Position numbers and translations under genes: made by a program. From positions 1 to 8,172 of the forward strand of contig JAUWTC010000090.1 of the NCBI GenBank assembly GCA_030609785.1: a DNA stretch of 8,172 nt. Reading direction: 5' to 3'. Below, piece by piece: positions 6,344 to 8,172 of this stretch. The notes beneath the pieces are model-generated. The model made no database searches. It was not told the DNA's origin and was given only the letters and a program-made list of their open reading frames with translations. Numbering within the stretch: the first letter of the stretch is position 1; every line of letters starts with the position of its first letter. Origin of the DNA: Holophagae bacterium. Lineage in GTDB: Bacteria; Acidobacteriota; Thermoanaerobaculia; Thermoanaerobaculales; Sulfomarinibacteraceae.

Positions 6344-8011
6344 GTGACCGAATTCTTCAGCGCCTTGATGGCAAAGTTGGCGGGTACCCCCTGGTTGCAG
6401 GGGGTGGTGGCCGCCCTCGCGACCTTCGTACTGGAGGACCCGACGACGGTCGGCGCCGGTCTGCTGGTGGCTGACGGCAGGATGGCGTTCCTTACCGCAT
6501 TTGTCGGTGTGTCGGCCGGGATCGCGCTGGGTGACCTGGGTCTGTACGGTGGTGGGCGGCTCCTGGGTCCCAGGCTCGCCGGCAGAGGGCCTCTGACACC
6601 AGATCGACTCGAGCGTGCTGAAGGTTGGTTTCAGAACAACGTCATCCAGGCGGTCGTCTTTTCACGGTTCGTTCCGGGCATGCGTCTTCCGACATATTTC
6701 GGTGCAGGGATTTTGAAGGCGCCGTTCTGGCGTTTTGCCGTGGCCGCGATTGTGGCGTCGGTCGTGTGGACCCTGATCCTGTTGACGGCCACTGTCGGTC
6801 TCGGCCGGCAGATCCTCCCGATCCTGGGTCGGTGGCGCTGGCCGGTCGCTGCCGTCGCCCTCCTGTTGTTGGTGCTTTTTCAACGGAGAGCCGGTTCGCG
6901 AAGACCTGCAGCGCACACCGGATCCCCTGTCGTTTCTTCCTTCGAATTCTGGCCCCCGTGGCTCTTCTACATTCCGGTGGCGCTCAAGTGGCTGCAGCTG
7001 GCCGTCCGTCATCGAGGACTGCTCCTGCCGACCTCCGCAAATCCTTCGATTGATGGGGGTGGTTTCATCGGGGAATCGAAGTCGGAGATCCTGGATCTCG
7101 TGCCTGGTCCGCAACGAAGTTGGGTGGCCCGTTGGATCACGGCTGTCGGTGGGCAGGATCCGGGTGTCGTGCGAACAGCGATGCGAGAGGCAGGATTCGA
7201 CTTTCCGGTCGTGGCCAAACCGGATATCGGTCAACGAGGCGCCGGAGTTCAGCCGATTCACGGGTGGGAGGATCTCCGAGCCTACACCGAGGCATTCCCT
7301 CCAGATGTGACCTTCGTTGTGCAGGAGTTCGCCGGGGGGGCCTCCATCCCCGGTCGCCCGGAGGACCACCCGTCGGGTTTTGGTGACGTTCAGGAGGCCG
7401 GTGTCATGTGGTGGCGGAAACCGGGTGAGCATCAAGGGCTTATCACCTCGATCACCCTCAAGCTCTTTCCGGCCCTGACGGGCGATGGACGCCTGACCCT
7501 GGGGAAGTTGATTGAGGAAGACCAGAGGGCCGGCCATCTCGCCGGGGTTTACAAGAAAAGGCATCGGGCGGACCTTGGCAGAGTTCTTGACTCTGGGGAG
7601 GTTTTCCCCCTGGTCTTTGCCGGTAACCACTGCCAGGGTGCGGTCTTTCGGGACGGTACGGCGCTGGTGACGCCCGAGCTTGAGGCCCGGATCGAGATGA
7701 TTGCGCGGTCGATCCCTGAGTTCTGGTTCGGGCGATTCGACATCCGGTTCAACGACCTCGGCCAATTCCTCAGGGGAGAGGACTTCAAGATCATCGAGAT
7801 CAACGGGGCGTCGGCTGAAGCGACCCACATCTGGGACGCCTCCATCACTTTGCGCGAAGCCTACCGGGTGCTGTTCGAGCAGTTCGACGTGCTCTTCTCG
7901 ATAGGTGCCGCCAACCGGCGACGTGGATTCACGCCACTCCCCCTCGGTCGGTTTTTGGGTGACCTGTGGGCCTATCGGAAGGTTGCGAAGGGTTATCCTG
8001 AGACAAGATAG
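6344..8011 (+). CDS. DedA/VTT membrane domain fused to an ATP-grasp ligase domain
   Basis: This is a 555-residue two-domain protein. Residues about 15-180 are a DedA (SNARE-associated/VTT) domain: Glu31-Asp-Pro in the first reentrant segment, Gly-Asp64, the signature Phe-Ser-Arg108-Phe-Val-Pro-Gly-Met-Arg114 with Ala-Gly at 121-122, then two long hydrophobic helices (131-151, 166-179). DedA proteins include flippases recycling undecaprenyl phosphate or phospholipids. After a short basic linker, residues about 200-555 are an ATP-grasp domain opening with an aromatic 'EFWPPWLFY' amphipathic stretch. They carry Val-Ala-Lys292-Pro-Asp with Gly-Gln-Arg-Gly-Ala-Gly (nucleotide loop), Val-Gln-Glu-Phe (hinge), Ala-Gly-Asn-His429-Cys-Gln-Gly, and metal ligands Asp466, Glu485 and Asn487. 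So it is predicted to be an ATP-dependent carboxylate-amine/thiol ligase held at the membrane; the substrate is unknown. The start GTG 6344 is chosen because GGAG (6332-6335) lies eight bases before it. The earlier GTG 6242 would overlap the DinB-like gene by 80 bases. ATG 6368 is another option. Confidence 0.85.
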   Translation: MTEFFSALMAKLAGTPWLQGVVAALATFVLEDPTTVGAGLLVADGRMAFLTAFVGVSAGIALGDLGLYGGGRLLGPRLAGRGPLTPDRLERAEGWFQNNVIQAVVFSRFVPGMRLPTYFGAGILKAPFWRFAVAAIVASVVWTLILLTATVGLGRQILPILGRWRWPVAAVALLLLVLFQRRAGSRRPAAHTGSPVVSSFEFWPPWLFYIPVALKWLQLAVRHRGLLLPTSANPSIDGGGFIGESKSEILDLVPGPQRSWVARWITAVGGQDPGVVRTAMREAGFDFPVVAKPDIGQRGAGVQPIHGWEDLRAYTEAFPPDVTFVVQEFAGGASIPGRPEDHPSGFGDVQEAGVMWWRKPGEHQGLITSITLKLFPALTGDGRLTLGKLIEEDQRAGHLAGVYKKRHRADLGRVLDSGEVFPLVFAGNHCQGAVFRDGTALVTPELEARIEMIARSIPEFWFGRFDIRFNDLGQFLRGEDFKIIEINGASAEATHIWDASITLREAYRVLFEQFDVLFSIGAANRRRGFTPLPLGRFLGDLWAYRKVAKGYPETR

Positions 8012-8112
8012 TCACCGATCCGTGAACTACTTCGAACTTGAGGCGTAACTCTCGGCGGAGAATCGGAATAGAAACAGGAGATATCTGAGGCGGACCACCG
8101 GGGAGGATTCCA

Positions 8113-8172
8113 GTGAGTATGGCTCGACATTCGGTCTTCAATCTCGGTGAGCACCGGGCGCCGCTGGATCTC
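8113..8172 (+). CDS. N-terminal start of an unidentified protein (3' partial)
   Basis: A GTG at 8113 follows GGAGG (8102-8106) by six bases, ideal spacing, and opens a frame of 20 codons to the window edge. The next in-frame ATG (8119) would sit 12 bases from the Shine-Dalgarno, so the GTG is preferred. The visible residues (Met-Ser-Met-Ala-Arg-His-Ser-Val-Phe-Asn-Leu-Gly...) contain no recognisable motif or signal peptide. It lies 101 bases after the fusion gene on the same strand, with no clear terminator between, so read-through is possible. The gap itself shows no convincing promoter. No function is proposed. Confidence 0.6.
   Translation, partial: MSMARHSVFNLGEHRAPLDL

Noticed and set aside
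6662..7828. Antisense open frame opposite the DedA-ATP-grasp gene
   Set aside because: Arg/Pro-rich shadow of a real gene; no motif supports it.

Overview
The window comes from a high-GC (about 60 % by eye) Gram-negative-type bacterium. An exported S9 peptidase, an NAD(P)-type glutamate dehydrogenase, an anti-sigma-like membrane protein and intergenic 'NRKDAKNAK'-type dispersed repeats together suggest an environmental lineage such as Acidobacteriota, Gemmatimonadota, Krumholzibacteriota or a deltaproteobacterial group. No phylogenetic marker is present, so this placement is an inference. No rRNA, tRNA, CRISPR array, transposase or phage gene is visible.

Layout. The first 114 bases are the C-terminal end of a probable NTF2/SnoaL-like protein (+). 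A LysE-family exporter follows (213-818, +) with a small terminator-like hairpin after it. It converges on a large secreted S9 prolyl oligopeptidase-type hydrolase (1007-3070, -) with a complete Ser-Asp-His triad. Upstream of that, on the same strand, is a short single-pass protein resembling an anti-sigma factor (3326-3835, -) that lacks the usual zinc-binding His and has no sigma-factor neighbour. The 423-base gap 3836-4258 between this gene and the divergent gdh holds a GA-rich ladder, a 277-base inverted-repeat element (3890-4166), a near-consensus sigma70 promoter (4178-4206) and a strong hairpin (4213-4245) that abuts the Shine-Dalgarno sequence. The glutamate dehydrogenase gene (4259-5542, +) is followed by a REP-like palindrome and a perfect 12-bp intrinsic terminator (5680-5713). 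A probable two-gene unit follows: a DinB-like four-helix protein (5791-6321, +) and, 22 bases later, a fusion of a DedA/VTT membrane domain to an ATP-grasp ligase domain (6344-8011, +). The first 20 codons of another gene (8113 onward, +) close the window.

Most genes appear independently transcribed, so there is no single pathway across the window. Two points deserve most attention. One is the DedA-ATP-grasp fusion, which joins a membrane-lipid transporter fold to a ligase fold in one chain. The other is the matching leader design of gdh and the S9 peptidase gene: in both, a hairpin is predicted to begin at about the transcription start and to end directly against the Shine-Dalgarno sequence.
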